A DNA stretch of 64,000 nt from Bradyrhizobium sp. Ai1a-2 (GTDB taxonomy: Bacteria > Pseudomonadota > Alphaproteobacteria > Rhizobiales > Xanthobacteraceae): contig NZ_AUEZ01000038.1 of the NCBI RefSeq assembly GCF_000426245.1, positions 19,694 through 83,693 of the forward strand, read 5' to 3'. This document shows positions 18,701-27,111 of this stretch, piece by piece. The position numbers were made by a program, and so were the translations under genes. Under the pieces are notes generated by a model. It was not told the origin of the DNA and searched no databases. It saw only the letters and a program-made list of their open reading frames with translations. Position 1 is the first letter of the stretch. The number at the start of each line of letters is the position of its first letter.

Positions 18701-18972
18701 AGGCCGTCGCCGCCGACCGCGCGCACCCGCCGCAGCGAGCCGCGCACCGCCTTGTCGAAGCGCTTTTCGTCGGACAGTTCGTCGACGAGGTCATGGCCGG
18801 AGACGATCACGAGCGGGGCGCCCATCATGTCGAGCCAGTAGATCGGCCCGAGCTCCTTGGCGAGCCGCACCAGATGCTGTACCGGCGCGGTCGAATCCAG
18901 CGACAGCATGTTGCCGACCACGGGCATGGTCGGCGGATGCGGGATCGGAGCCAGTCGGTTGCCGGACGCCAT
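15733..18972 (-). CDS. Self-sufficient cytochrome P450/NADPH-P450 reductase fusion (CYP102/BM3-like)
   Basis: This 1079-residue protein has a P450 domain (1-480), a flavodoxin/FMN domain (about 500-650, LVLYGSNLGSAEELA) and an FAD/NADPH reductase domain to the end. I-helix AGHETTS is at 272-278, heme loop FGNGQRACIG with Cys413. The layout and length match P450 BM3 of Bacillus (1048 residues), which hydroxylates fatty acids below the carboxylate end. ATG at 18972 (MASGNRLAP) is taken; the longer frame begins with MDCFASLAMT from a repeat. Neighbours (epoxide hydrolase, WS/DGAT) fit a lipid role. Confidence 0.95.
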   Translation of the reverse strand: MASGNRLAPIPHPPTMPVVGNMLSLDSTAPVQHLVRLAKELGPIYWLDMMGAPLVIVSGHDLVDELSDEKRFDKAVRGSLRRVRAVGGDGLFTADTKEPNWNKAHNILLQPFGNRAMQSYHPSMVDIAEQLVKKWERLNADEEIEVVHDMTALTLDTIGLCGFDYRFNSFYRRDYHPFVESLVRSLETIMMTRGLPLERLWMHQRRKTLTEDVAFMNKMVDEIIAERRRSQADVGEGQKDMLAAMMTGVDRVTGEQLDDVNIRYQINTFLIAGHETTSGLLSSTIYALLKHPEVLKKAYEEVDRVLGPDIDAKPTYQQVTQLTYITQVLKESLRLWPPAPAYGIAPLQDETIGGKYKLKKNTFITVLVMALHRDPSVWGPNPDVFDPENFSREAEAKRPINAWKPFGNGQRACIGRGFAMHEAALALGMILQRFKLIDVHRYQMHLKETLTIKPEGFKIKVRPREDRERGAFAGAAAAVSAAPRTPRPKPRLGHNTPMLVLYGSNLGSAEELATRMADLAEVNGFNTRLGPLDEYVGKLPKEGGVLIICASYNGAPPDNATEFVRWLGSDLAKDAFAGVRYAVFGCGNSDWAATYQSVPRFIDEQLTAHGARAVYPRGEGDARADLDGQFQKWFPAAAQVATKEFGIDWNFTRTPEDEPLYAVEPVAPTSVNTIVAQGGAVAMKVLENAELQNKSGANPSERSTRHIEVQLPPGITYRVGDHLSVVPRNDPTLVDQVARRFGFLPADQIRLQVAEGRRAQLPVGDAISVGRLLTEFVELQQVATRKQIQVMAEHTRCPITKPKLLAYAGDDDASGERYRSEVMDKCRSVFDLLEEHPACELPFHIYLEMLSLLAPRYYSISSSPSPSGDPARCSVTVGVVEAPASSGRGVYKGVCSNYLSGRRVGDTIHATVRETKAGFRLPDDASVPLIMIGPGTGLAPFRGFLQERAHRKSRGANLGPAMLFFGCRHPDQDFIYADELKAFAADGVTELHTAFSRLNGSKTYVQDLIAAQKSRVWDLIGKGAIIYVCGDGGKMEPDVKGTLMSIHREHNGNDAGAATRWIEELGAKNRYVLDVWAGG

Positions 18973-19008
18973 GTGGGGAATGTCTCCTGATCTCGTCTCG
19001 ATCTCAGC

Positions 19009-19093
19009 CGTCATTGCGAGCGAAGCGAAGCAATCCATCGCGCCGCAAAAAGAAAGAATGGATTGCTTCGTCGCTCCGCTCCTCGCAATGACG
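19009..19093. repeat. Family A intergenic palindrome, copy 4
   Basis: CGTCATTGCGAG/CTCGCAATGACG outer arms around GAAGCAATCCA/TGGATTGCTTC. It is in the 139-bp gap between the epoxide hydrolase and P450-reductase genes on the same strand. Confidence 0.92.
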
Positions 19094-19111
19094 AGGCGTT
19101 AGCTTTCGTAC

Positions 19112-20104
19112 CTATCCAAACCGCCTTCTACGCCATTCGATCAGCTTGGCGCTGACTTCTTCCGGCTTCTCCTGCTGCGTCCAATGGCCGCTGCCCCTGA
19201 CCAGGTATTTCTCGAGGTCCGGGATCAGCTTCTCCATGCCGTCGGCCGAAGACGGCGGCAGCACCGCATCGTTCTCGGCCATGATCATCAGCGACGGCAC
19301 CCGCACGGTGTGATCGAGCCCTTCGGAGCGTTGCCAGTTGCGCGACATGTTGCGGTACCAGTTGATGCCGCCGGTGAAGCCGGTCTTGGTGAAGGCATCG
19401 ACGAACACCTGCTTCTCCTCCGGCGACAGGATCGGCGTGCGCGGATCGCGCTTGGCATCGTAGTTCGCGATCATCTGCGGGAATGCCAGGTTGAGCCGCG
19501 GCGATGCGCCGACGCCGGCGACTACCTCTTCCGCGGGAGCATCAGGTCCTCGCGCCGGCTTGCGCATGAAGGCATCGAAGGTCTGCTCTACCCGGCTGCC
19601 AAAAATCTTGTCCGGCTCGCGCGCGGGGTCCTGGAACTGGACGATATACATGTGCTCGCCGAACCGCTTGCGCAAAAGTTCGATCGGATCGGCCCAGGCG
19701 CGATTGGTATGCGGGGTATTGATGCCGACCACGCCGGCGACGCGGTCGGGATGCCGAAGCGGCATCTGCCAGACGACGAAGCCGCCCCAGTCGTGACCGA
19801 CGAAAACGGCCTTCTCGATCTGGAGATGATCGAGCAGGCCGACGAGATCAGCGGTCAGTTGCTCGATATCATAGGCCTCGACCGGCTCCGGCCGGTCGGT
19901 TACGCCATAGCCGCGCTGGTCCGGCGCGATCACGCGGATGCCGGCTTCGCCCAGCGCCTTGATCTGGTGACGCCAGGAGAAGGCGAGCTCCGGCCAGCCG
20001 TGGCAGAGCACCATCGGCGGCTTGTCGGTCTTGGGCCCTGCTTCGTAGAAGCCCATACGGATGCCGTTGGTCTGGACGAATTGCAGCGCTGGCATTTCCA
20101 TCAT
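19112..20104 (-). CDS. Alpha/beta hydrolase, epoxide hydrolase-like
   Basis: A 330-residue alpha/beta hydrolase. The oxyanion motif HGWPE (35-39) and an aspartate nucleophile in GHDWGG (Asp105) rather than serine mark the soluble epoxide hydrolase/haloalkane dehalogenase group; the HGxP signature favours epoxide hydrolase. His307 in GSGHWTQQEKP is the catalytic base. The cap-domain tyrosines are plausible but not confirmed. It lies 11 bp downstream of the WS/DGAT gene and upstream of the P450-reductase, which could supply epoxides. AAGGA precedes ATG 20104; ATGs at 20101 and 20095 are alternatives. Confidence 0.92.
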   Translation of the reverse strand: MMEMPALQFVQTNGIRMGFYEAGPKTDKPPMVLCHGWPELAFSWRHQIKALGEAGIRVIAPDQRGYGVTDRPEPVEAYDIEQLTADLVGLLDHLQIEKAVFVGHDWGGFVVWQMPLRHPDRVAGVVGINTPHTNRAWADPIELLRKRFGEHMYIVQFQDPAREPDKIFGSRVEQTFDAFMRKPARGPDAPAEEVVAGVGASPRLNLAFPQMIANYDAKRDPRTPILSPEEKQVFVDAFTKTGFTGGINWYRNMSRNWQRSEGLDHTVRVPSLMIMAENDAVLPPSSADGMEKLIPDLEKYLVRGSGHWTQQEKPEEVSAKLIEWRRRRFG

Positions 20105-20115
20105 CGAGACAATCC

Positions 20116-21663
20116 TTATTCAGCAGCACTCTTGGTCTCGGCTGGCGGCGGCACGAACGCCGCTTCCAGCGCATCGAATTCGGCCGGCAGCATGTCGCAC
20201 AGAACCTGCACATGCGGAATGATGTTGGCGCCGGCGACGAAACCGAAATCGAGCTGGTCGCGATAGCTCTGCACGGTGATGTTGAGCGCGATTCCGTGGG
20301 TCGAGATCGACACCGGGAAGATATGCAGCAGTTCCGCGCCCGCGGCGTAGAGCGTCTGTCTTGGCCCCGGCACATTGGAGACGGTGATGTTCGCCGCCGG
20401 CGGCAGCACGTTCGACAGGTCCGAGCGGCTGTAGAGCAGCGCCAGGACCTGCACCAGGATCGGCGCACCCAGCATCGAGACGTTGGAGACCTGCGGCATG
20501 AACGCCCGCAACGGATGCGACATCTCCTTCGCCTTGGTGGATTGCGCGATGATCGCCTCCAGCCGCGCCTTGGGATCCTCGATGTTGGTCGCAATCGAGC
20601 AGATCATGCCGAACACCTGGTTGTTCGACTCGGTGTTGCCCTCCTCGCGCAGCGAGATCGGCACCGCCGCGGTCAGCGATTTGTTCGGCAGCGCGCCCTG
20701 GCTGATCAAATGGCGACGCACCACGCCGGAGGCGAGCGCCAGCACCACGTCATTGAGCTTGCCACCGGCCGCTTTTGCCACCGCCTTGGCCCGCGACAGC
20801 GAGACCGAAGTGCCGGCAAAGCTGCGCTCCGATGAGATCGCCTTGTTCAGGATGGTCGGCGGCGACACCATGCTGGCGAGGCTTTCGCGCGATTTCGGAT
20901 CGGAGACCTTGGTCACGACTTCCGACACGCTCTTCAGCATCGCCGGCACGGCGCTTGCGAACTTGATCGCGTTCTCGATCTGGAACATGGCGTTGTCGAA
21001 CAGGATCGAGCCGAGATCGCTCTTGCCCGAGCGCGGCAGCTCGATCGTCCTTGGCGCCGCCGCGGCATCGAACGGCTGGCTCCAGAGCTGCTGATAGGAA
21101 TCGATCAGGTTGGCCGCGATATCGCGCGGCTCCCGCGCGACCTTCCGCGCGGTCGGTGGATCGACCTTCCTCGGGATCGGCGAGATGTCGTAGATCATGC
21201 TGGTGAGCGCGGCGCCCGCGCCGCCGTCGATGCAGGCATGATGCATCTTGGAATAGAGGCCGATCTCGTTGTTCTGCATGCCCTCGAAGACGTAGAACTC
21301 CCACAGCGGCCGGGCGCGATTGAGCAGCTTGGCATGGATCCAGCCGACGAGGCGCTCCAGCGTGGCGCGGTCATGCGGCGCCGGCAGGCTGCCGCGGAAG
21401 ATGTGGCGGTCGATGTCGAACTGATCGTCCTCCACCCAGGACGGGTGGTCGATGTCGAGCGGCGCCTTCTCCAGGCGCGATTTCAGGATCGGCGCGATGT
21501 GCAGTCGCGAGGCGATCATCGCCTTGAAGTCTTCGAAGAAGTCGCCCTTGTAGTCGTCGGGCAGGCGGAAGATCGCCATGCTCCCGACATGCATCGGCAT
21601 TTCGGGCGTTTCCAGATAGAGAAACGACGCGTCCAGCGACGACAGTTTCTTGGCGTCGGCCAT
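20116..21663 (-). CDS. Wax ester synthase / diacylglycerol acyltransferase (WS/DGAT family)
   Basis: The 515-residue protein carries the acyltransferase motif HHACIDG (His141-His142, Asp146) and starts LSSLDASFLYLETPEMPMHVG, typical of the family. Later NVPGPR and PLSVPLRIALN-like stretches (here TVSNVPGPR, ISTHGIALNITVQSY) complete the C-terminal domain. These enzymes transfer acyl groups from acyl-CoA to fatty alcohols or diacylglycerol. The GGGAGGGA ribosome site precedes ATG 21663. It sits in a run with an alpha/beta hydrolase upstream and an epoxide hydrolase 11 bp downstream. Confidence 0.95.
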   Translation of the reverse strand: MADAKKLSSLDASFLYLETPEMPMHVGSMAIFRLPDDYKGDFFEDFKAMIASRLHIAPILKSRLEKAPLDIDHPSWVEDDQFDIDRHIFRGSLPAPHDRATLERLVGWIHAKLLNRARPLWEFYVFEGMQNNEIGLYSKMHHACIDGGAGAALTSMIYDISPIPRKVDPPTARKVAREPRDIAANLIDSYQQLWSQPFDAAAAPRTIELPRSGKSDLGSILFDNAMFQIENAIKFASAVPAMLKSVSEVVTKVSDPKSRESLASMVSPPTILNKAISSERSFAGTSVSLSRAKAVAKAAGGKLNDVVLALASGVVRRHLISQGALPNKSLTAAVPISLREEGNTESNNQVFGMICSIATNIEDPKARLEAIIAQSTKAKEMSHPLRAFMPQVSNVSMLGAPILVQVLALLYSRSDLSNVLPPAANITVSNVPGPRQTLYAAGAELLHIFPVSISTHGIALNITVQSYRDQLDFGFVAGANIIPHVQVLCDMLPAEFDALEAAFVPPPAETKSAAE

Positions 21664-21737
21664 GGCTCCCTCCCGGTGATTGTCGTGCGGCGCCTTGATG
21701 GCGCTCTCATTCGGACGGCCGCTTGCGGCGGCGGCGA

Positions 21738-22538
21738 TCAGGATTGTGCCTGTTCCGGGGGTGGATAGGCAATGGCAAAGGGGCCGAACCGGTCAAAATG
21801 CCTGAACTCGCCCTCTGCCAACGCCAGCCGGTCGGCGACCGCCCAGAGCGCCGCGGGATTGACGCCGAGCCCGATATGGCTTGCGAGCAGCACCTCGATA
21901 TTTTCGGCCGTTGTCGACGGGCGCAGCACGCTGGTGCGCCAGTTCACGATGCCGTCAGTGCGCGAGTAGATCGAGGTCGTCGGCACCGGCATGTCACCGG
22001 CGATCGCCTCCCGTATCTCGGGAATGTCGTCGACGCTCTCGCCCGTCAACGCCTCGTAGAGCCGCGTCGCGTTGGTGGCACGGATATCGCCCGCAAACGG
22101 GCTGCCGAGCGTGATGACCGAGCGCACCATATCCGGCGCGTTCAGCGCCAGATCGCGCGCATAGACGCCGCCAAGGCTCCAGCCGACGATGCTGACCTTG
22201 CGTCCGGTAGAGTCGGTGATCCGCTGCAACAGATCGCGCATCGACTGGCGCGTCCGGCTGAGGCCGCGGACATTGCGGCCCAGGCTCCAGGCATAGGTGT
22301 CATGGCCGAGCGCCTTCAGGTACCGCCGCATAGGCGCCATCGACAGGTCGCTCGCCAGGAACCCCGGCAGCGTCAGCACCGGATGGCCGTCACCTCTCGG
22401 CGCGCGCATCAAGAGCGGCAGCAGCAGGAGGCTCGAATTGAACTCGAACACACCCCTGCCCTCGATCAGCATGAGGCAGATGTTCGGTGGACGCAGCTGG
22501 CGTTCGCTTAACTCGGGACTGCCATCCACGGCCGTCAT
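21738..22538 (-). CDS. Alpha/beta hydrolase, paralogue of 9379-10149
   Basis: A 266-residue hydrolase with Ser121 (GWSLGG), Asp195 (SRTDGI) and His221 (ASHIGLG), paralogous to the one beside paaX. Start and the preceding stop are contiguous (TAG then ATG at 22541-22536), so translation is probably coupled to the small upstream gene. It lies upstream of the WS/DGAT gene (74-bp gap). A lipid or polyester substrate is plausible from context but not shown. Confidence 0.9.
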   Translation of the reverse strand: MTAVDGSPELSERQLRPPNICLMLIEGRGVFEFNSSLLLLPLLMRAPRGDGHPVLTLPGFLASDLSMAPMRRYLKALGHDTYAWSLGRNVRGLSRTRQSMRDLLQRITDSTGRKVSIVGWSLGGVYARDLALNAPDMVRSVITLGSPFAGDIRATNATRLYEALTGESVDDIPEIREAIAGDMPVPTTSIYSRTDGIVNWRTSVLRPSTTAENIEVLLASHIGLGVNPAALWAVADRLALAEGEFRHFDRFGPFAIAYPPPEQAQS

Positions 22539-22787
22539 CTATTTCCTGTCCTTCTTCGGGGGGCTGCCGAGGCCGGCCATCGCCACAAACATGTCCTGGA
22601 AACGCTCGGCCAGTTTGGGATCGAGCCAGGTCTGCATCAGCGCCTCAGGCGAGACCTTCTCGATGTTCTGTGTCATCTGCTGCTGCAGCTTTTCCATAAC
22701 CGCCATCTGCATCGGCGCGACATCCGGAAGGCCGAAGAACTGCCTGGCTTCGAGCGGCGTGCAATCTATTTCGACGTTGACCTTCAT
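22539..22787 (-). CDS. Small DUF6489-like protein
   Basis: An 82-residue protein (MKVNVEIDCTPLEARQFFGL start) with FGLPDVAPMQ, a Gln/Met-rich helix and a basic tail SPPKKDRK. I recognise it as the DUF6489-type small protein common in alphaproteobacteria, of unknown function. It ends exactly where the alpha/beta hydrolase begins, so the two are likely partners or co-regulated. An AGGAGCGGTC sequence precedes the ATG. It is the first gene of the lipid-type run on the minus strand. Confidence 0.85.
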   Translation of the reverse strand: MKVNVEIDCTPLEARQFFGLPDVAPMQMAVMEKLQQQMTQNIEKVSPEALMQTWLDPKLAERFQDMFVAMAGLGSPPKKDRK

Positions 22788-22933
22788 GACCGCTCCTCAA
22801 TGCAGTTGACGCAAGAACATGACCCGGAAATCGATTCTTCGAAAGGATCGTGCCGTGGTGCAGTATCGCCGCGAGAGGGCTCATCACGCAAGCGGGACGA
22901 TGACCGCTGGCGGCCGGTGTCGCCCCGCCAGGC

Positions 22934-24187
22934 TCAACCAAAGCGCTCTACGGCAAACGGCTTCGCATCCGCAAACGGCGTCTCGCCGGACATCATCTCC
23001 GCAAGCAGCCGGCCGCTTACGGGCCCGAGCGTCAGCCCGTGGTGCTGATGGCCGAAATCGAACCAAAGCCCGGGGTGGCGCGGCGCCTTGCCGATCACCG
23101 GCAGCATGTCGGGCAGGCAGGGCCGCGCGCCCTTCCAGGGCTCAGCCTCCACGGGGTCGCCCAGCGGGAACAGGTTGCGCGCCCGCGACACCGCCCGCTC
23201 GACCTGGACCGGAGAGGCCGGCGCATCGCGATGGGCGAACTCAACGCCGGTGGTCAGACGGATGCCTCGGTTCATCGGCGCCAGACAATAGCCGAGATCG
23301 GAATCGAGCACGGGATGGTTGAGCATGGCGTTGCCGCCCGGCTTCAGGTGCAAGTGATAGCCGCGCTTGACCTGCAGCGGGATCGAATAGCCGAGCGGGC
23401 CGAACACCTGGTCGGACCACGGGCCCATCGCGACCACGACCTCGCGGGCGGTCACAGTCCCTTCGCTGATTGCCACGCGCCATCGTCCGCCGGACTGTTC
23501 GAGCGTGCGGGCGTCGCCGACAAAGAAGCGGCCGCCCCTGCGGCCGAACAGCGCGGCATAGGCCTTCGCCAGCCCGCCGGGATCGGCGACCGAGCCCGGC
23601 GTCGGCGAATATACCGCGCCGGCGAAGTCGCCCGACAGGTTCGGCTCGCGCGCGGCAATGCCCTGGGCATCGAGGACTTGGTTTGAGACGCCATATTGCT
23701 TCGCACGCTCGGTATCGCGCACGGCCTTGGCGAAGGTCGCCTTGCTGCGATAGAGTTTGAGCCAGCCGGTCTTGCGCAGCAATTCCGGGACGCCGGCTTC
23801 TGCAATTAACGCTTCGTGCTCGATCAGGCTCTGCCGGATCAGCGGCATCTCGGCGAGCGCGCTGTGCAATGCCCTCTCCGGCGAGGAGGCGAAATAATAG
23901 CGCGCGAGCCATGGCAGGAAGATCGGCAGATCGGCGACGCGGTAGCGCACCTGCGGCGCGCGGTTCAACGCATAGCGGAGGAGTTCGCTGAAATCCCGCG
24001 GGAACATGTAAGGAAAAACCGAGGCACATTCGATGATACCGGTGTTGCCGTAACTCGTCTCCTCACCAGCGGCATCGTGCCGGTCGACAAGGACGACGTC
24101 GCGGCCTCGTTTTTGCAGATGCAAGGCGGCACCGACACCAACCATGCCTGCCCCCAGGACAACGACGTCGGCCCTCAGTTCCGCCAT
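22934..24187 (-). CDS. FAD-dependent D-amino-acid dehydrogenase-like oxidoreductase (DadA type)
   Basis: A 417-residue DAO-superfamily flavoprotein with the FAD dinucleotide fold VVVLGAGMVGVGAALHL (8-24) and ETSYGNTGIIE (about 43-53), both typical of DadA. The C-terminal PCLPDMLPVIGKAP and FGHQHHGLTLGPVSGRL blocks also match. DadA-type enzymes deaminate D-amino acids and pass electrons to the respiratory chain. It is divergent from a peptide ABC importer, which suggests use of D-amino-acid-containing or modified peptides, but the actual substrate (D-amino acid, hydroxyproline, other imino acid) cannot be read from sequence. Confidence 0.88.
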   Translation of the reverse strand: MAELRADVVVLGAGMVGVGAALHLQKRGRDVVLVDRHDAAGEETSYGNTGIIECASVFPYMFPRDFSELLRYALNRAPQVRYRVADLPIFLPWLARYYFASSPERALHSALAEMPLIRQSLIEHEALIAEAGVPELLRKTGWLKLYRSKATFAKAVRDTERAKQYGVSNQVLDAQGIAAREPNLSGDFAGAVYSPTPGSVADPGGLAKAYAALFGRRGGRFFVGDARTLEQSGGRWRVAISEGTVTAREVVVAMGPWSDQVFGPLGYSIPLQVKRGYHLHLKPGGNAMLNHPVLDSDLGYCLAPMNRGIRLTTGVEFAHRDAPASPVQVERAVSRARNLFPLGDPVEAEPWKGARPCLPDMLPVIGKAPRHPGLWFDFGHQHHGLTLGPVSGRLLAEMMSGETPFADAKPFAVERFG

Positions 24188-24382
24188 CAGTACTCCGAAA
24201 GTTTGATATCGCGCGTGAGTCCGCCGATGAGGGTCAAGCTAATCATTGCGGCACCGCTGCGCAAACTGATCTCACCTTCTACGGGAAATCGCGCTTGCGC
24301 ACCCGGTAAACTTTGGCAACATTGGCATGCAGTATCCTACCAACAGCGCGCATCGCGGGACCAAGACGGGGAACAGGTTCAA
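24188..24382. promoter_or_regulatory. Divergent promoter region of dadA-like gene and peptide ABC operon
   Basis: A 195-bp spacer between genes pointing away from each other. No perfect palindrome longer than 6 bp or clear consensus -35/-10 pair was picked out. GACGGGGAACAGG lies before the binding-protein ATG (24383). Confidence 0.45.
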
Positions 24383-25975
24383 ATGTCGGTACGTCATCAT
24401 CTGCTTGCGGCAATAAGTCTTGCCATCGTCGCGACGACGACACCTGTTTCGGCCCAGACGCTGCGCTACGCCAATCAGGGCGATCTCAAATCGCTGGATC
24501 CGCATACGCTGAACGAGACGACCACCCATGCTCATCTCGGGCAGGTCTATGAAGGCCTCACTGCGCGCGACAAGGATCTGAAGATCATCCCGGCGCTCGC
24601 CGAAAGCTGGGAGACGCCGGAGCCAACCCGCTGGCGCTTCCATCTGCGCAAGGACGTCAAATTCCACAACGGCGATCCCTTCACGGCCGACGATGTGGTG
24701 TTCTCGGCCGACCGCGTCCGCGCCAAGGGCTCCAATCTGCAGACCCGCATTCCCGCCGACGCCAAGGTCGTCAAGGTCGACGACTACACCGTCGACTTCA
24801 TCCTGACCTCGCCCAATCCCATCCTGAATTCGCAATGGGATACCTGGTACATCACGGACAAGAAGTGGGCCGAGGCGAACAACGCCACGCAGCCCACGCC
24901 GGCATCAGCCACCACACCGAGCTTTGCCTCGCTCAACGCCAACGGCACGGGGCCTTTCATGGTCGAGAGCCATCAGCCCGGCGTGAAGACGGTGTTCAAG
25001 GTCAATCCGAACTGGTGGCGCAAGCCCGAACACAATTTGAAGGAAATTGTCTTCACCCCGATCAGTTCGGATGCGACCCGCGTCGCCGCGCTGCTCTCGG
25101 GCGAGGTTGACATCATCGAGCCGGTTCCGATCCAGGACATCTCGCGCGTCGATTCCAGCCCGAACGCGCAGGTTCTGAAGGGACCGGAGATCCGCACCAT
25201 CTTCCTCGGCATGGACCAGGCCCGAGATGAGCTGCTCTACTCCAACATCAAGGGCAAGAACCCGTTCAAGGACATCCGTGTCCGCGAAGCCTTCTACAAG
25301 GCGATCGACATCGAACTGATCAAGAACCGCGTGATGCGCGGGTTGTCGACGCCGTCGGCGCTGATGGTCGCGCCGCAATTGTTCGCGCTGTCGAAGGATT
25401 TCACCCGTCCGAAATTCGATCCCGACGGCGCCAAGAAACTCCTGATCGAAGCCGGCTATCCCGACGGCTTCGAAGTCACGATGGATTGCCCGAACGATCG
25501 CTATGTGAACGACGCGGCGATCTGCCAGGCCGTGGTTGGCATGCTCGCCCGTATCGGCGTGAAGGTGAATCTGCTTGCACAGCCGAAGGCGCAGTATTTT
25601 GCGAAGGTGCTGAAGCCCGGCGGCTACCAGACCTCGTTCTACATGCTGGGCTGGACGCCCGGCACGCTCGACTCGCACAACGTGATGTATGACATCATGG
25701 GCTGCCGCGACGATCCGAAATCGCCGCGCGGCGAGACCAATCTCGGCGGCTACTGCAACAAGGAATTCGACGCCATCACCGACAAGGTGCTGCAGGAGAC
25801 CGACACCGCCAAGCGCGACCAGTTGATCAAGGCAGGCTTCGAGATCGCGATGAAGGACTGGGCCTATATCCCGCTGCATCAGCAGGCGCTGGCCTGGGGC
25901 GTCTCGAAGAAATTGAAAGTGGTGCAGCGCCCGGATAACCAGGTCCTGCCCTACTGGATGGTCAAATCGGAATAA
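24383..25975 (+). CDS. Dipeptide-type ABC transporter substrate-binding protein
   Basis: A 530-residue periplasmic binding protein (SBP_bac_5). A signal peptide is clear: positive start MSVRHH, hydrophobic core, cleavage after VSA (about 24). LRYANQGDLKSLDPHTLNE follows, and FHLRKDVKFHNGDPFTADDV (about 88-107) is the family signature. Its partners are the two permeases and two ATPases downstream, making a Dpp/Opp-like importer. I start at ATG 24383; an open frame extends 5' into the spacer and the divergent gene. A hairpin follows the stop and may raise its expression relative to the rest. Confidence 0.95.
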   Translation: MSVRHHLLAAISLAIVATTTPVSAQTLRYANQGDLKSLDPHTLNETTTHAHLGQVYEGLTARDKDLKIIPALAESWETPEPTRWRFHLRKDVKFHNGDPFTADDVVFSADRVRAKGSNLQTRIPADAKVVKVDDYTVDFILTSPNPILNSQWDTWYITDKKWAEANNATQPTPASATTPSFASLNANGTGPFMVESHQPGVKTVFKVNPNWWRKPEHNLKEIVFTPISSDATRVAALLSGEVDIIEPVPIQDISRVDSSPNAQVLKGPEIRTIFLGMDQARDELLYSNIKGKNPFKDIRVREAFYKAIDIELIKNRVMRGLSTPSALMVAPQLFALSKDFTRPKFDPDGAKKLLIEAGYPDGFEVTMDCPNDRYVNDAAICQAVVGMLARIGVKVNLLAQPKAQYFAKVLKPGGYQTSFYMLGWTPGTLDSHNVMYDIMGCRDDPKSPRGETNLGGYCNKEFDAITDKVLQETDTAKRDQLIKAGFEIAMKDWAYIPLHQQALAWGVSKKLKVVQRPDNQVLPYWMVKSE

Positions 25976-25990
25976 AGCTTCGCCGTTCTA

Positions 25991-26028
25991 AGGTCCCGGC
26001 AGCGCCGCGCTTCCGGGACCTCTGTTTT
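25991..26028 (+). terminator. Hairpin between binding protein and permease (partial terminator)
   Basis: AGGTCCCGG (25991-25999) pairs perfectly with CCGGGACCT (26013-26021), followed by CTGTTTTAG. The T-run is weak, so read-through is expected; such a hairpin often stabilises the upstream binding-protein mRNA. Confidence 0.65.
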
Positions 26029-26064
26029 AGCAGCGGCGGCACCGCAACCGGGTGAAAGGAACAG

Positions 26065-27045
26065 ATGCTCGCTTTCACGCTTCGCCGCGCCATTCAAGCC
26101 ATCGGGGTGATGATCGCCGTCGGGATCATCGCCTTCGCGATGTTCCGTTTCGCCGGCGACCCCGTCAGCCAGATCGTCTCGATCGACACGCCCGCGGCCG
26201 AGCGCGAGGCGGTGCGCAAATCGCTCGGGCTCGATGATCCCGTGTTGATCCAGTTCGCGCGCTATTTCGCCAACGCCGCGCAGTTCAAGTTCGGCGTCTC
26301 CTATCAGTTCCGGCAGCCGGTCTCGACGCTGCTCGCCGAACGGCTGCCGGCGACGCTGGAGCTTGCGATCTGCGCCACGATATTCGCGATGGTGTTCGGC
26401 ATTCTGATGGGCGTCTATGCCGCGCTCAGGCGCGATTCCTTCCTCGCCAAACTATGCCAGGCGGTATCGCTGATCGGCATCTCGCTGCCGACCTTCCTGA
26501 TCGGCATCCTCTTGATCTACCTGTTCGCGGTCACCTTGGGCTGGCTGCCTTCATTCGGCCGCGGCGAAGTGGTGCGGATCGGCTGGTGGACGACCGGCCT
26601 GCTCACGGTATCCGGGCTGAAGGCGCTGATCATGCCCTCGATCACGCTCGGCCTGTTCCAGATGACGCTGATCATGCGGCTGGTGCGCGCGGAGATGCTG
26701 GAAGTGCTGCGCACCGACTATATCCGCTTCGCCCGCGCCCGCGGGCTCACCACACGCGCAATTCATTTCGGCCACGCGCTGAAGAACACGCTGGTTCCCG
26801 TCATCACCGTGGCCGGCCTGCAGTTTGGCTCGGTTATTGCATTCTCGATCATCACCGAATCCGTGTTCCAGTGGCCGGGCATGGGATTGATGTTCGTGCA
26901 GGCGGTGCAAAACGTCGATATCCCGATCATGGCGGCGTATCTTCTGATGGTCTCGCTGATCTTCGTCACGATCAATCTCGTGGTCGATATCCTCTACACC
27001 ATCGTCGACCCGCGCCTGCGCGCCACCATCAGCCGTCCGGCCTAG
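26065..27045 (+). CDS. Peptide ABC transporter permease (DppB type)
   Basis: A 326-residue inner-membrane permease. First membrane helix at about 9-28, then the DppB-type periplasmic loop with AAEREAVRKSLGLDDPVLIQF, five more helices and the ATPase-contact loop EVLRTDYIRFARARGL (about 212-227). TESVFQWPGMG (about 268-278) is a strong DppB/OppB hallmark. Ribosome site AAAGGAAC precedes the ATG. Its stop TAG (27043-27045) abuts a family C palindrome. It pairs with the DppC-type permease at 27112. Confidence 0.95.
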   Translation: MLAFTLRRAIQAIGVMIAVGIIAFAMFRFAGDPVSQIVSIDTPAAEREAVRKSLGLDDPVLIQFARYFANAAQFKFGVSYQFRQPVSTLLAERLPATLELAICATIFAMVFGILMGVYAALRRDSFLAKLCQAVSLIGISLPTFLIGILLIYLFAVTLGWLPSFGRGEVVRIGWWTTGLLTVSGLKALIMPSITLGLFQMTLIMRLVRAEMLEVLRTDYIRFARARGLTTRAIHFGHALKNTLVPVITVAGLQFGSVIAFSIITESVFQWPGMGLMFVQAVQNVDIPIMAAYLLMVSLIFVTINLVVDILYTIVDPRLRATISRPA

Positions 27046-27093
27046 AGCATGATCCGGAAAAGTGGAAACCGGTTTGCCGAAAAGATCATGCTC
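27045..27093. repeat. Family C palindrome, copy 1
   Basis: GAGCATGATCCGGAAAAGTG at the left and CGAAAAGATCATGCTC at the right, with an imperfect centre AACCGGTT. Its first base is the last base of the preceding permease stop codon. The second copy is at 45747-45795. Confidence 0.9.
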
Positions 27094-27111
27094 AAATAAA
27101 GAAGCCACAGC

